Shown here: positions 8,858 to 17,031 of the stretch, piece by piece
Layout: each line of letters begins with the position of its first letter
Numbering within the stretch: the stretch's first letter is position 1
DNA from: Pedobacter sp. Leaf176
GTDB taxonomy: Bacteria; Bacteroidota; Bacteroidia; Sphingobacteriales; Sphingobacteriaceae
Direction of reading: 5' to 3'
Assembly (NCBI RefSeq): GCF_001424305.1
Contig: NZ_LMPD01000002.1
Coordinates: 626,280-690,279, forward strand
DNA length: 64,000 bases
Program-made: the position numbers and the translations under genes
Notes under the pieces: generated by a model
The model's database searches: none
Told to the model about the DNA's origin: nothing
What the model saw: the letters and a program-made list of their open reading frames with translations, nothing else

Positions 8858-9001
8858 TCATTTCTTCACTTTCTTTATGCCATAACCCCATGGGCAATGT
8901 TTACATTTATTTTTACAACAATAGCCTCGCTTTAAATGATAGGTTTCGGTAAAAACCATCAATCCTTCTTCATTAAAATAAAAGTCTAGCCACTCTTTCA
9001 T
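8858..9001 (-). CDS. DUF5522-type cysteine-rich microprotein (47 aa), absent from the ORF track
   Basis: I translated 47 codons from ATG at 9001 to TGA at 8858. The protein runs MKEWLDFYFNEEGLMVFTET and continues with a Cys cluster of the form Y-C-C-x3-C-x2-C-P. The G-Y-C-C-x3-C-x2-C-P-x-G-Y core matches what I know of the DUF5522 family, small Bacteroidota proteins of unknown function. The four cysteines suggest metal binding. It lies 70 bp downstream of the MBL exonuclease-like gene on the same strand and may be co-transcribed with it. It is too short for the supplied track but looks real. Confidence 0.75.
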   Translation of the reverse strand: MKEWLDFYFNEEGLMVFTETYHLKRGYCCKNKCKHCPWGYGIKKVKK

Positions 9002-9071
9002 ATTATCAGTAATTAAATTTTGATTGGGTGAACGGTCTTATCATTAAATTATTCACTCATTCAATGATTTT

Positions 9072-10013
9072 TTAATTCATTATCTTAATCTCCAACTTAC
9101 CTGCAAAATATTCTTTAAGTTGTTTCCCATCTCCATGTAGCGTCCAAACCTGTTTTGGATCAACCTGCTCTATAGTTTGTAATATGGCACCCCAATCTAC
9201 ATGATCTGAAATGTAAAGCGATATGCCATTCTGCTGTTGTAGGTTTTTCCAGCCTGATGCAAAAGCCCTAACGACATTGATTGCTTTATGATAACTATGA
9301 AAAACCATTGGCGGAACAATATACACCTGGTGCTCCCGATTATTCTTCATCACTTTTCTATCGTACATTTTGTAATCACCGACTTTAATCCCATAATTTT
9401 CATAAATTTTAACAAATGGAATAATGCTGTGATGAACCATTACATTCTTTGTCGGGCAGTACTCATTTAACAATTGAATAATACGCTGACTTTTCCCTAA
9501 TGCATAAGCGCCAAGCATGATGTTTGCATTGGTTTCATTTAGTTTTTTTATTTCATCGATTGGAGAGGGATGCTTAGTTTCAGGATTTGCAAACGTACTT
9601 TCCGTAATCAAAACATCGGCCTTAACAAATTCGAAAGCCTCGCAAGTGGCATCAGGTTCGATTTTATAGTCGCCGGTATACAAGTATCTTGTACCCTGAT
9701 ACTCCATTAAAACCTGTGCCGAACCTAAAATATGGCCTGCAGAATAGAAAGTAATTGCGACCTCTTTAATCTTAAAAGTTTCGTGGTATTTTTTGGTATG
9801 AAAATCTACCGCCGCAAACTTGCGGTAACGATGTTTCATGAAAGTTTCTGTTGCCGCAGTACAATAAACATTTTGGCTTCCACCGATTGCATGGTCGCCA
9901 TGCGCATGAGAAACCACTGCTTCCTTTACAGGTTGTTGGGGGTCGAGATAAAAATCGCCGTAAACACAATATAATCCTGTCGGAGTTATCTTAATAAAAT
10001 CGTCTAATATCAT
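9072..10013 (-). CDS. MBL-fold exonuclease-like protein (YSH1/CPSF-like)
   Basis: Cytoplasmic metallo-beta-lactamase-fold nuclease candidate of 313 aa. The signature SHAHGDH sits near residue 36, and SAGHILGSAQV and YTGDYK supply later metal ligands. The C-terminal half contains VMVHHSIIPF and a terminal LHGDGKQL. No signal peptide is present. Related proteins are annotated as mRNA 3'-end processing factor-like, or as the exonuclease that accompanies ATP-dependent DNA ligase and Lhr-like helicase in DNA repair; neither partner is next to it here. The exact substrate (DNA or RNA) is open. Confidence 0.82.
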   Translation of the reverse strand: MILDDFIKITPTGLYCVYGDFYLDPQQPVKEAVVSHAHGDHAIGGSQNVYCTAATETFMKHRYRKFAAVDFHTKKYHETFKIKEVAITFYSAGHILGSAQVLMEYQGTRYLYTGDYKIEPDATCEAFEFVKADVLITESTFANPETKHPSPIDEIKKLNETNANIMLGAYALGKSQRIIQLLNEYCPTKNVMVHHSIIPFVKIYENYGIKVGDYKMYDRKVMKNNREHQVYIVPPMVFHSYHKAINVVRAFASGWKNLQQQNGISLYISDHVDWGAILQTIEQVDPKQVWTLHGDGKQLKEYFAGKLEIKIMN

Positions 10014-10093
10014 GACCAGGATTTGTGGGATTCAAGGATAACGCAGGATTTTAGTTCGCTAAGCATATCTGTTAAAAATATTTAAGATTATTC

Positions 10094-10702
10094 TCAAATC
10101 TGCGAATTAGCAGACACTTTCAAAAAGTGTTTATGCAAATCTAAAACTTTTTCAATGATAGAATGCGCCTCGTCGTTTATGATAAAATGATCGGCCAACT
10201 TAGCTTTATCCCCATCACTCATCTGCTTGTCCATTCTGGCTTTAACTTGTTCTGCTGTAACCATATCGCGTTGCATTACACGATTTATTTTAATATCGAT
10301 TGGGGCAGTGACCAGGATATTGGTATTGCACATTCTATAAGAACCACTTTCGAATAGTAAAGCAGCTTCTTTTAGTGTATATGGAACACTCGCATCAACC
10401 TGCTCTTCCCATGAATCAAAGGCTCTGAAAACCGCAGGATGTACCAAAGCATTCAATTTTTCGAGTTCAGCTTCATTACTAAAAACAATGCCTGCAATGT
10501 ACTTATTATTGAGTTGTCCATTTCCGAAATAACTTTCCTTACCAAAAGTTGATTTTATACCCTCAACTAGCTGTTCATCTTTAGCCATGATTTGCTTGGC
10601 CACAGTATCAGCATAAAAAACAGGTATGCCTAAAACCTCGAAAACCTTGCAAATCGTGGTTTTGCCACTTCCTATCCCGCCTGTTATGCCTACTTTATAC
10701 AT
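10094..10702 (-). CDS. coaE: Dephospho-CoA kinase
   Basis: Last step of coenzyme A synthesis: phosphorylates the 3'-OH of the ribose of dephospho-CoA with ATP. The 202-aa P-loop kinase starts MYKVGITGGIGSGKTT, with the Walker A at residues 8-15. The PVFYADTVAK segment binds the substrate, and QRDMVTAEQVKARM is the lid-like region. Its start codon abuts the stop of the YbbR gene upstream (shared base 10702), so they are translationally coupled. This nusB / DUF1573 / yajC / ybbR / coaE order is familiar from other Bacteroidota. Confidence 0.95.
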   Translation of the reverse strand: MYKVGITGGIGSGKTTICKVFEVLGIPVFYADTVAKQIMAKDEQLVEGIKSTFGKESYFGNGQLNNKYIAGIVFSNEAELEKLNALVHPAVFRAFDSWEEQVDASVPYTLKEAALLFESGSYRMCNTNILVTAPIDIKINRVMQRDMVTAEQVKARMDKQMSDGDKAKLADHFIINDEAHSIIEKVLDLHKHFLKVSANSQI

Positions 10703-11649
10703 CAGTTTTCAACTACAAAATCAACTTTGGACGGACTTATTTTAACCAGTCTACAATAATCCGGAAACTCGGTTAGCTTTATCGTAAATCTATTATGATG
10801 CAAAACCGACCACTCCTCTGCATCAACCGTAGCTGTAATGAAGTCCTCATTAACCTGCTGAAAATAACTTAAGGCCACCAAAAAGGTAACTTTTACTTTT
10901 TTGGGATATAACCGAATGTTACTATAGTGCCGGTTGTTTATTATCTTCAATGGGATTTCCAGTGTCTTCTCTGTAAATTCATCCACAGGCAATTTAACTT
11001 CAATTGCTGAGGGTAGTATACTTACATTTTTATGCATGCTGTGTTGCATATTAACGCGAACAGTGGTCGTATTCTGAACTTTATCCAGCTTTAAAGTCTC
11101 AGTAGGCAAGGTAGTAATTTTATCCAGCTCCTCTTTCGGCCCGGTAACCATAACATATTTAGGATTCAGTTTTATCTCACTAGCCACGCCATATTGCTTA
11201 ACAAAATCTATTTTTTGATTTAACTTTACGGGAACTTTTTTGACTGTTCGTTTAGTGAAATCAAAATAAAGCGTATCTGGTTTTACGGAGATAACTTTTT
11301 GTGTACTTTCTAATTGTTTGTTTATATTGTATAACTGATCGGAAAAAACAACAAATTCCTTTGTATTCAATTGATTTAAACTTACCGAAATGGATTGCGG
11401 GTTAATCCTTAGTCTCGCAAAAAGCAATTGCCACCCCGTTCCTTCGACCTGCAAATCAACCGTATCTGATTGTAAAGGATGAAATGCGCGCCACTGTGGA
11501 AAATTTTTATATATTAAAACAGTTTTAGCCGTATACACATATTTATTGCTCAAGGCCATAAAAAACCACGAAGCTATAGCCAATAATAAACAAGCCAATA
11601 AACTGAGTACACGCCGTCTCTCTATTTTTGTTAATTTAACAAAGGGCAT
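10702..11649 (-). CDS. YbbR-domain protein (CdaR-like)
   Basis: 315-aa membrane-anchored protein with an N-terminal transmembrane helix (about residues 12-32) and an extracytoplasmic region of repeated YbbR-type beta domains (for example PVKLNQKIDF, VMVTGPKEEL, TVRVNM). In Firmicutes the YbbR protein CdaR modulates the diadenylate cyclase CdaA; in Bacteroidota the role is less clear and no cdaA is visible here. It precedes coaE in a tight operon. A strong terminator separates it from yajC upstream, so it probably has its own promoter or relies on read-through. Confidence 0.85.
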   Translation of the reverse strand: MPFVKLTKIERRRVLSLLACLLLAIASWFFMALSNKYVYTAKTVLIYKNFPQWRAFHPLQSDTVDLQVEGTGWQLLFARLRINPQSISVSLNQLNTKEFVVFSDQLYNINKQLESTQKVISVKPDTLYFDFTKRTVKKVPVKLNQKIDFVKQYGVASEIKLNPKYVMVTGPKEELDKITTLPTETLKLDKVQNTTTVRVNMQHSMHKNVSILPSAIEVKLPVDEFTEKTLEIPLKIINNRHYSNIRLYPKKVKVTFLVALSYFQQVNEDFITATVDAEEWSVLHHNRFTIKLTEFPDYCRLVKISPSKVDFVVEN

Positions 11650-11685
11650 AATTAAAATAAAATGTCATTTAATCAAATGTAGTAA

Positions 11686-11717
11686 AACAAAAACAGTCTC
11701 GAAAACATTCGAGACTG
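11686..11717 (-). terminator. Rho-independent terminator after yajC
   Basis: A perfect 10-bp stem CAGTCTCGAA / TTCGAGACTG closes a 4-nt loop. On the minus strand a T-rich run (TTTTTGTTTT) follows. It would end the nusB-DUF1573-yajC transcript before YbbR-coaE. Confidence 0.88.
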
Positions 11718-11743
11718 CTCTTTAATACATTCCTTGAATTTGA

Positions 11744-12061
11744 TTATGCTTTGGGCGGAGTTGTTGATGCTTTTGTCGCATCCAGGGAAATTGCAGATTT
11801 ATCGAATCTGATCTTACCCCCACCTTCAGTTTCTATCAGAAAAGTTGTGTCATTTGCACCAACAATTTTACCGTGAATACCCGCTGTAGTCACAATTTTG
11901 TCGCCAATGCCAAGTTCAGCAACTAATTTTTTATGGTCTTTTGCTTTTTTAACCTGCGGACGAATCATAAAAAAATAGAAAACAACCATGATTAATACCA
12001 TAGGTACGATTGTTCCCAACATACCACCGCCTGCTGCTTGTAAGATTACTGTTGATATCAT
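11744..12061 (-). CDS. yajC: Sec translocon accessory subunit YajC
   Basis: Single-pass inner-membrane protein (105 aa) that associates with SecDF. One hydrophobic helix (about residues 13-33, VPMVLIMVVFYFFMIRP) is followed by the family signature RPQVKKAKDHKKLVAEL and the soluble beta domain GDKIVTTAGIHGKIV. Length and layout are typical. It lies downstream of the DUF1573 gene, separated by an AT-rich palindrome, and is followed by a strong terminator. Confidence 0.95.
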   Translation of the reverse strand: MISTVILQAAGGGMLGTIVPMVLIMVVFYFFMIRPQVKKAKDHKKLVAELGIGDKIVTTAGIHGKIVGANDTTFLIETEGGGKIRFDKSAISLDATKASTTPPKA

Positions 12062-12098
12062 TTTTATTTATTTGTTTTGAATTAGTTATCATTAATTA

Positions 12099-12118
12099 AT
12101 TGATAATCAATTATCAAT
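12099..12118. repeat. 20-bp AT-rich palindrome between DUF1573 gene and yajC
   Basis: Perfect 9-bp arms ATTGATAAT and ATTATCAAT flank a CA centre. It could be an operator, or a weak transcript hairpin before yajC. It has no T-run on the minus strand that would make it a terminator. Confidence 0.4.
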
Positions 12119-12122
12119 CGAT

Positions 12123-12581
12123 TTATTTTTTCTCGAGTACCTCACCTACCAGGTGAACTGTACCCGTATTCGGATTTGCATTTGAGGTTACCGTAACCAC
12201 TTTATCCTGCATACCCAATTTACCCTCGCTGTTGAATACCACCTTGATAACTCCCTCTTTACCTGGCAAAATTGGCTCTTTTGGTATTTCCGGAACTGTA
12301 CAACCACAAGTCGCAGTTGCGTTTGAAATAATCAAAGGACTCTTACCCGTATTTCTGAATTTAAATTCGTGCTGAACTTTTTCACCCTGTTCAATTTTTT
12401 CAAAATCATAAATATCTCTTTCGAAAGTAACAACCGCCGCATCAGTAGGTGCGACTTTTGAAGCTGTATTTCCAACAGAAACCGTCGAAGTTTCAGGAGC
12501 ACTATTGTTTGCATTTCGGCAAGCTGTAAACGATAGTACAGCGATTGCAATTATAAATACGCTTTTCATTTTACTCTTCAA
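12123..12581 (-). CDS. DUF1573 domain lipoprotein
   Basis: 152-aa exported protein. The N-terminal signal ends in a lipobox-like SFTAC (Cys 21), so it is probably a lipoprotein. The body is one DUF1573 immunoglobulin-like domain with the signature YDFEKIEQGEKVQHEFKFRN and GCTVPEIPKEPILPG. The molecular role is unknown; the domain is very common in Bacteroidota envelope proteins. It overlaps the end of nusB by 11 bp and is in one operon with nusB and yajC. Confidence 0.88.
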   Translation of the reverse strand: MKSKMKSVFIIAIAVLSFTACRNANNSAPETSTVSVGNTASKVAPTDAAVVTFERDIYDFEKIEQGEKVQHEFKFRNTGKSPLIISNATATCGCTVPEIPKEPILPGKEGVIKVVFNSEGKLGMQDKVVTVTSNANPNTGTVHLVGEVLEKK

Positions 12582-13521
12582 TTAATCCGCGACCAATTTT
12601 CTTAATTGTATTGGTTTTCTTCAGGTCGCCTAAAATTTTGTCTAAAATACCGTTAATAAACGAATTACTTTTCGGCGTACTGTAATCTTTTGATAACTCT
12701 AAATATTCGTTAATGGTCACTTTTACCGGAATAGATGGAAAATTCAAAAGTTCGCAAATGGCCATTTTCATCAGAATCGTATCCATTAAAGCAATGCGCT
12801 CCGATTCCCAGTTTTTCGTTCTGTCGGCAATCATTTCCTGATATTTTGCATCGTTTTGCAACGTATAAACAAATAAATCCTGAACGAATTTGCTGTCTTC
12901 TACCCAATCTGCACTAATTTCGGTAAGCTTATTTTTAAATGGATCATCCGAAGAAAAGTTCTTCAAAGTTTTAGCCACCATGCCTTTCATCACTTCATGA
13001 TCGACCTGCCAGTTTATGAATTTTTCTTCAAAAACCTGAATAATGGCCTGATTTTTCAAGATAATTTTTCTGAAGATGTATTTAATAATATCTTTTGACG
13101 ACTCTAAACTTTCATTCGGATCTGCGAGGTATTCGGCATATTCTTTAGATGCCTTTAAAGAACTATAAACTGTTTTACGTATTTCAGGATCGAAACCCCA
13201 GTCTACCTTATATTTCTTAATTGCCGATACATATTCCGGATTTTGTTGCATTAAAACACTGAATTTGTTATGCAGCAATTTCATATTCGGATTGATGTCG
13301 TCTGCAGTTTTAATGTACTTGTTTGCACGTTCTGCGGCGTCGTTGGCAGTAAATTCGGTAACTTCTACCATTAGAGAGAGCATCCATATGTACATTTCGT
13401 ATACACTATCGATACTTTGCATTAAAGTTTTGAGGTCGCCTTTAATGTCTTTCTTGTCTGCCATGTGCCAAGCAAAAATGTTTTGCAAAGCTTTAATTCT
13501 TAAGTGCCTTCTATTTAACAT
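12571..13521 (-). CDS. nusB: Transcription antitermination factor NusB (long Bacteroidota form)
   Basis: RNA-binding antitermination protein that acts with NusE/S10 on rRNA boxA. The N-terminus MLNRRHLRIKALQNIFAWHM matches the NusB start and the C-terminal part (residues about 235-310) carries the canonical SIPVKVTINEYLELSKDYSTPKS-type region split over two helices. At 316 aa it is about twice the E. coli length, because of an insert in the middle, as is usual for Bacteroidota. The gene overlaps the DUF1573 gene. Confidence 0.92.
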   Translation of the reverse strand: MLNRRHLRIKALQNIFAWHMADKKDIKGDLKTLMQSIDSVYEMYIWMLSLMVEVTEFTANDAAERANKYIKTADDINPNMKLLHNKFSVLMQQNPEYVSAIKKYKVDWGFDPEIRKTVYSSLKASKEYAEYLADPNESLESSKDIIKYIFRKIILKNQAIIQVFEEKFINWQVDHEVMKGMVAKTLKNFSSDDPFKNKLTEISADWVEDSKFVQDLFVYTLQNDAKYQEMIADRTKNWESERIALMDTILMKMAICELLNFPSIPVKVTINEYLELSKDYSTPKSNSFINGILDKILGDLKKTNTIKKIGRGLIEE

Positions 13522-13565
13522 GAATGTAAGAACGAGTGTGGTTTATAAACCGGTTAATAAATTAT

Positions 13566-14654
13566 TTAATATGTTGATTTTATCTTTTTAATATCTGCAA
13601 TACGTTTTTCAGCGATACGGTTCGCTGCTATGTTAGTAGGTATTTCTTCTGCTTTACTTAATTTAATTACATTTCTTGTTGCGTCGTAGATATGTTCTGT
13701 AAGTTGCACGGTACGTTTTTTTCCGAAGCCTGTTAATTCTGAATAACATGAAATTAAACCGCCTGCATTAATTAAGTAATCCGGTGCAAAAAGAATTCCT
13801 TTTTTCATCAGCAACTCGCTATCCAAAACTTCGTCTTTAAGCTGATTATTCGCTGAACCCGCAATTATTGCAAATTTCATACGATCGATGGTTTTACTAT
13901 TAACCGTAGCGCCCATAGCGCATGGCGCATATACATCCGCATCCACACCAAAAATCTTTTCCGCGTCGATAGGCTTTGCCTTATACTTACGGGCAACATA
14001 AGTTAACTGCTCCTGATTAATATCGCTGATCAGAACTTCTGCATTTTCCTTTCTGAGCAAAGCAACCAGGTGTTCGCCAACATTGCCAATCCCCTGAACA
14101 ACAACAGTTCTGCCAGCAAGCATATCTGTGCCGAAAACTTCCTTAACACTCGCTTTAATCCCTAAATAAACACCTTGTGCAGTAAAACGAGCAGGATTTC
14201 CTGCACCACCAATCGATTCGGGAACACCTGTAACGTAACTGGTCTCCATTCGAATATATTCCATATCACGCGTGTTTGTACCCATTTCTTCAGCGGTTAT
14301 AAACTCACCATTCAGGTTTTTAATAAACCTGCCATAGCTGCGCATCAGGGATTCTGTCTTATCCTTTCTGGAATCGCCGATAATTACACCTTTTCCTCCA
14401 CCCAGATTTAAGCCGGTAATTGCAGATTTATAAGTCATTCCCCTTGATAAACGCAAAGCATCTTCCAGAGCTTCACCTTCTGTAGAATAACTCCACATAC
14501 GTGTACCACCCAAAGCAGGGCCTAATGTAGTATCGTGAATGGCAATAATTGCTTTTAAACCTGAATCTGCATCATTACAGAAAACCAGCTTTTTATGTCC
14601 GTGAACACTTAGTTGCTCTAAAATGGATGAATCTGCGAAAGAATTTGCTGGCAT
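13566..14654 (-). CDS. Glu/Leu/Phe/Val dehydrogenase family protein (leucine dehydrogenase-like)
   Basis: NAD(P)-dependent oxidative deamination of branched-chain or other amino acids. I prefer ATG at 14654 (MPANSF) to the track's TTG at 14681, because the TTG falls inside a -7 promoter element. The protein then has 362 aa. Motifs are GPALGGTRMW and GLNLGGGKGVI (catalytic Lys region), EEMGTNTRDM, and the Rossmann GIGNVGEHL. This pattern fits leucine dehydrogenase more closely than glutamate dehydrogenase. It is divergent from the ABC exporter gene. Confidence 0.85.
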   Translation of the reverse strand: MPANSFADSSILEQLSVHGHKKLVFCNDADSGLKAIIAIHDTTLGPALGGTRMWSYSTEGEALEDALRLSRGMTYKSAITGLNLGGGKGVIIGDSRKDKTESLMRSYGRFIKNLNGEFITAEEMGTNTRDMEYIRMETSYVTGVPESIGGAGNPARFTAQGVYLGIKASVKEVFGTDMLAGRTVVVQGIGNVGEHLVALLRKENAEVLISDINQEQLTYVARKYKAKPIDAEKIFGVDADVYAPCAMGATVNSKTIDRMKFAIIAGSANNQLKDEVLDSELLMKKGILFAPDYLINAGGLISCYSELTGFGKKRTVQLTEHIYDATRNVIKLSKAEEIPTNIAANRIAEKRIADIKKIKSTY

Positions 14655-14678
14655 AATGAACGTTCGGCTAAGCTGCTG

Positions 14679-14686
14679 CAAAATTA
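14679..14686 (-). promoter_or_regulatory. -7 promoter element for the amino-acid dehydrogenase gene
   Basis: Minus-strand TAATTTTG matches TAnnTTTG. It lies 25 bp upstream of the ATG at 14654 and decides against the TTG start of the ORF track. Confidence 0.5.
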
Positions 14687-14748
14687 AAATAAAAAACCAT
14701 TATTACATGATTTTAACCAAACTATAACAAAATTTGTTGCGCTTTGGC

Positions 14749-14756
14749 TAAGTTTG
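14749..14756 (+). promoter_or_regulatory. -7 promoter element for the ABC exporter gene
   Basis: TAAGTTTG matches TAnnTTTG and ends only 6 bp before the ATG at 14763. The track's TTG start at 14754 is part of this element. With a start site about 7 nt downstream the mRNA would be leaderless or nearly so. Confidence 0.5.
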
Positions 14757-14762
14757 TATGCT

Positions 14763-16553
14763 ATGAAACACCTGAGTCGCTTAAATAAATACTTTCTTAA
14801 ATATAAATGGTGGATTATTCCTGGAAGTATTTTCGTTGTAATTTCAAATATTTTCGGTGTTATTCCAGCGCAGGTTATCGGTTATGCTTTTGATTTAATT
14901 ACCGAAAACATAGAGATTTACAGCCTTTTCGACGGATTTAGCCGAAAGCAAATTATCTATGATATTTTCAGCAACAGCTTGCTTTATTTTGGATTACTTG
15001 TTATCCTGTTATATATATTACGCGGCTTGTTCTTATTCTTCATGAGGCAAACCATTATTTTAATGTCAAGGCATATTGAATTTGACATGAAGAACGATAT
15101 CTACCAGCACTACCAGAAATTAAGCCTGGGGTTCTACCGCAGAAACAATACAGGTGATTTGATGAACCGGGCAACTGAAGATGTAAACCGGGTTCGAATG
15201 TATGTTGGTCCGGCAATCATGTATACTATAAACACGTTCGTTTTATCTGTACTTATTATCTGGTCAATGTTTGATGTAAATTCTAAACTTGCCATTTACT
15301 GCCTTCTACCACTACCCTTTCTGGTTATCATTATATATTATGTAAATACCTTAATATTTAAAAAGAGCGGAAAAATTCAGGAGCGATTATCAGATCTTTC
15401 GAGTTTTGTTCAGGAACGTTTTTCAGGTATTAGAATTATAAAATCCTACGTTCGCGAAGATTATACCCGAAATACGTTTGAAATACAGAGCAATGAATAT
15501 AAAAGGGATTCGATGAGCCTGGTAAGGGTTTCTGCCCTTTTTTACCCAACCATGTTGTTGTTAATAGGATTGAGTACAATTTTAACAATTTACATTGGAG
15601 GTATCCAGGTAATGAACGGAAGCATTACTGCCGGGAATATCGCAGAATTCATCATTTATATAAACCAGTTGACTTTTCCGGTTACCATGCTCGGCTGGGT
15701 TACATCACTCATCCAGCGTGCTGCTGCTTCACAAAAGAGAATTAATGAATTTTTAGATATTCCTGCAGATATTCAATCGGAAAATAAAGATAAAAAAGTT
15801 CTGGAGGGCAACATCAGATTTGATAATGTGAGTTTTACCTACCCTGATACAGGAATAATGGCCCTTAAAAATGTCAGCTTTGAAATCAATCACGGTGAAT
15901 TTGTAGCCATTATCGGTAAAACAGGTTCTGGAAAATCTACTTTAGCCAACCTCATTATGCGGATGTATGATGTAGAACAGGGCTCAATTAAAGTAGATAG
16001 GGATAACATTAAGTCTTTTAATCTTAAGAACTATCGTGGCCAGATTGGATTTGTTCCACAGGAAGTTTTTCTTTTTTCAGATACAATTAAGAATAATATT
16101 GCTTTCGGTTTAGATGCTGTAACAGATGAAGAGGTTTACGAAGCCGCAAAAAATGCATCAGTTTATGGGAATATTGTTGATTTCGAAGAAAAATTTGAAA
16201 CCATGCTGGGTGAGCGGGGAATTACACTTTCTGGCGGGCAAAAACAACGGGTTTCCATAGCCCGAGCCTTAATTAAATCGCCACGAATTTTGATATTTGA
16301 CGATTGTCTTTCTGCCGTTGATACTAAAACAGAGGAAGAAATCCTCAAAAATCTTGGTAAAATTATGAACGGAAAGACCAGTATTTTAATTGCGCACAGA
16401 ATTTCGACCATTAAAAATGCAGATAAAATTTTGGTACTGGATAATGGAGAACTCATCGAACAAGGTACACATAATGAACTAATTAGTTTAAATGGGAGCT
16501 ACACCGAACTTTATAACAATCAACTTTTAGAAGAAGAGCGTGGAAGTATTTAA
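14763..16553 (+). CDS. ABC exporter (type I, membrane and ATPase domains fused; MsbA-like)
   Basis: Inner-membrane half-transporter of 596 aa from ATG 14763, expected to act as a homodimer or heterodimer. Residues 1-320 form six transmembrane helices. The ATPase domain follows with Walker A GKTGSGKST, the Q-loop FVPQEVFLF, the signature LSGGQKQR, Walker B ILIFDDCLSAVD and the switch His in IAHRIST. MsbA-like lipid flippases and multidrug exporters share this layout; the substrate cannot be assigned. The next gene (PUR protein) follows after 77 bp on the same strand. Confidence 0.92.
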   Translation: MKHLSRLNKYFLKYKWWIIPGSIFVVISNIFGVIPAQVIGYAFDLITENIEIYSLFDGFSRKQIIYDIFSNSLLYFGLLVILLYILRGLFLFFMRQTIILMSRHIEFDMKNDIYQHYQKLSLGFYRRNNTGDLMNRATEDVNRVRMYVGPAIMYTINTFVLSVLIIWSMFDVNSKLAIYCLLPLPFLVIIIYYVNTLIFKKSGKIQERLSDLSSFVQERFSGIRIIKSYVREDYTRNTFEIQSNEYKRDSMSLVRVSALFYPTMLLLIGLSTILTIYIGGIQVMNGSITAGNIAEFIIYINQLTFPVTMLGWVTSLIQRAAASQKRINEFLDIPADIQSENKDKKVLEGNIRFDNVSFTYPDTGIMALKNVSFEINHGEFVAIIGKTGSGKSTLANLIMRMYDVEQGSIKVDRDNIKSFNLKNYRGQIGFVPQEVFLFSDTIKNNIAFGLDAVTDEEVYEAAKNASVYGNIVDFEEKFETMLGERGITLSGGQKQRVSIARALIKSPRILIFDDCLSAVDTKTEEEILKNLGKIMNGKTSILIAHRISTIKNADKILVLDNGELIEQGTHNELISLNGSYTELYNNQLLEEERGSI

Positions 16554-16630
16554 AATGTGTTAATTCTATTTTGAACTTTAAATATTTGCTTTATATTTAC
16601 CGAAACCAAAAACCAACATCAATACCAACC

Positions 16631-16954
16631 ATGGGAGAATTCGACAATAAAGAGAGAGAAGAAGTTTTTTCAAAGAAAGTAAGAGCAGGTAAGAGAACTT
16701 ATTTTTTCGATGTGAAGGCCACTCGTTCGGGTGATTATTACTTAACAGTTACCGAGAGCAAGAAAAGATTAGAAGACGGTGTGTTTGTAAAACACAAAAT
16801 CTTTCTGTACAAAGAAGATTTTGAAAAATTTGCAGAAGGCTTAACAGAAACTGTTGAATACATCAAAACGCACCAGGATGTTGTTGAAAAGCGTTATGAA
16901 TACTCTGAAAACGGAGAGCACAGTGCAAAAACAAATGATGATTTTTCTTTTTAA
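16631..16954 (+). CDS. PUR-domain nucleic-acid-binding protein (DUF3276)
   Basis: Small cytoplasmic protein (107 aa) with the bacterial PUR-alpha-like fold, related to the Borrelia PUR protein that binds DNA and RNA. I choose ATG 16631 (MGEFDNKEREEVFSKKVRAG); the track's TTG at 16571 adds a segment unlike the family. The RAGKRTYFFDVKATRSGDYY stretch and EDFEKFAEGL are typical. Bacteroidota encode one or more copies. A strong terminator follows directly. It may bind nucleic acid as a global regulator; targets are unknown. Confidence 0.88.
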   Translation: MGEFDNKEREEVFSKKVRAGKRTYFFDVKATRSGDYYLTVTESKKRLEDGVFVKHKIFLYKEDFEKFAEGLTETVEYIKTHQDVVEKRYEYSENGEHSAKTNDDFSF

Positions 16955-16974
16955 GTAAATTATAATTTCAATCT

Positions 16975-17003
16975 AAGTCCCGATTCCCATCGGGACTTTT
17001 TTT
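16975..17003 (+). terminator. Rho-independent terminator after the PUR-domain gene
   Basis: A 9-bp perfect stem (AGTCCCGAT / ATCGGGACT) with loop TCCC is followed by a run of T. It lies 20 bp after the stop codon. Confidence 0.9.
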
Positions 17004-17031
17004 ATGTTTAAATTCTTCTAATCCTTTCGAA

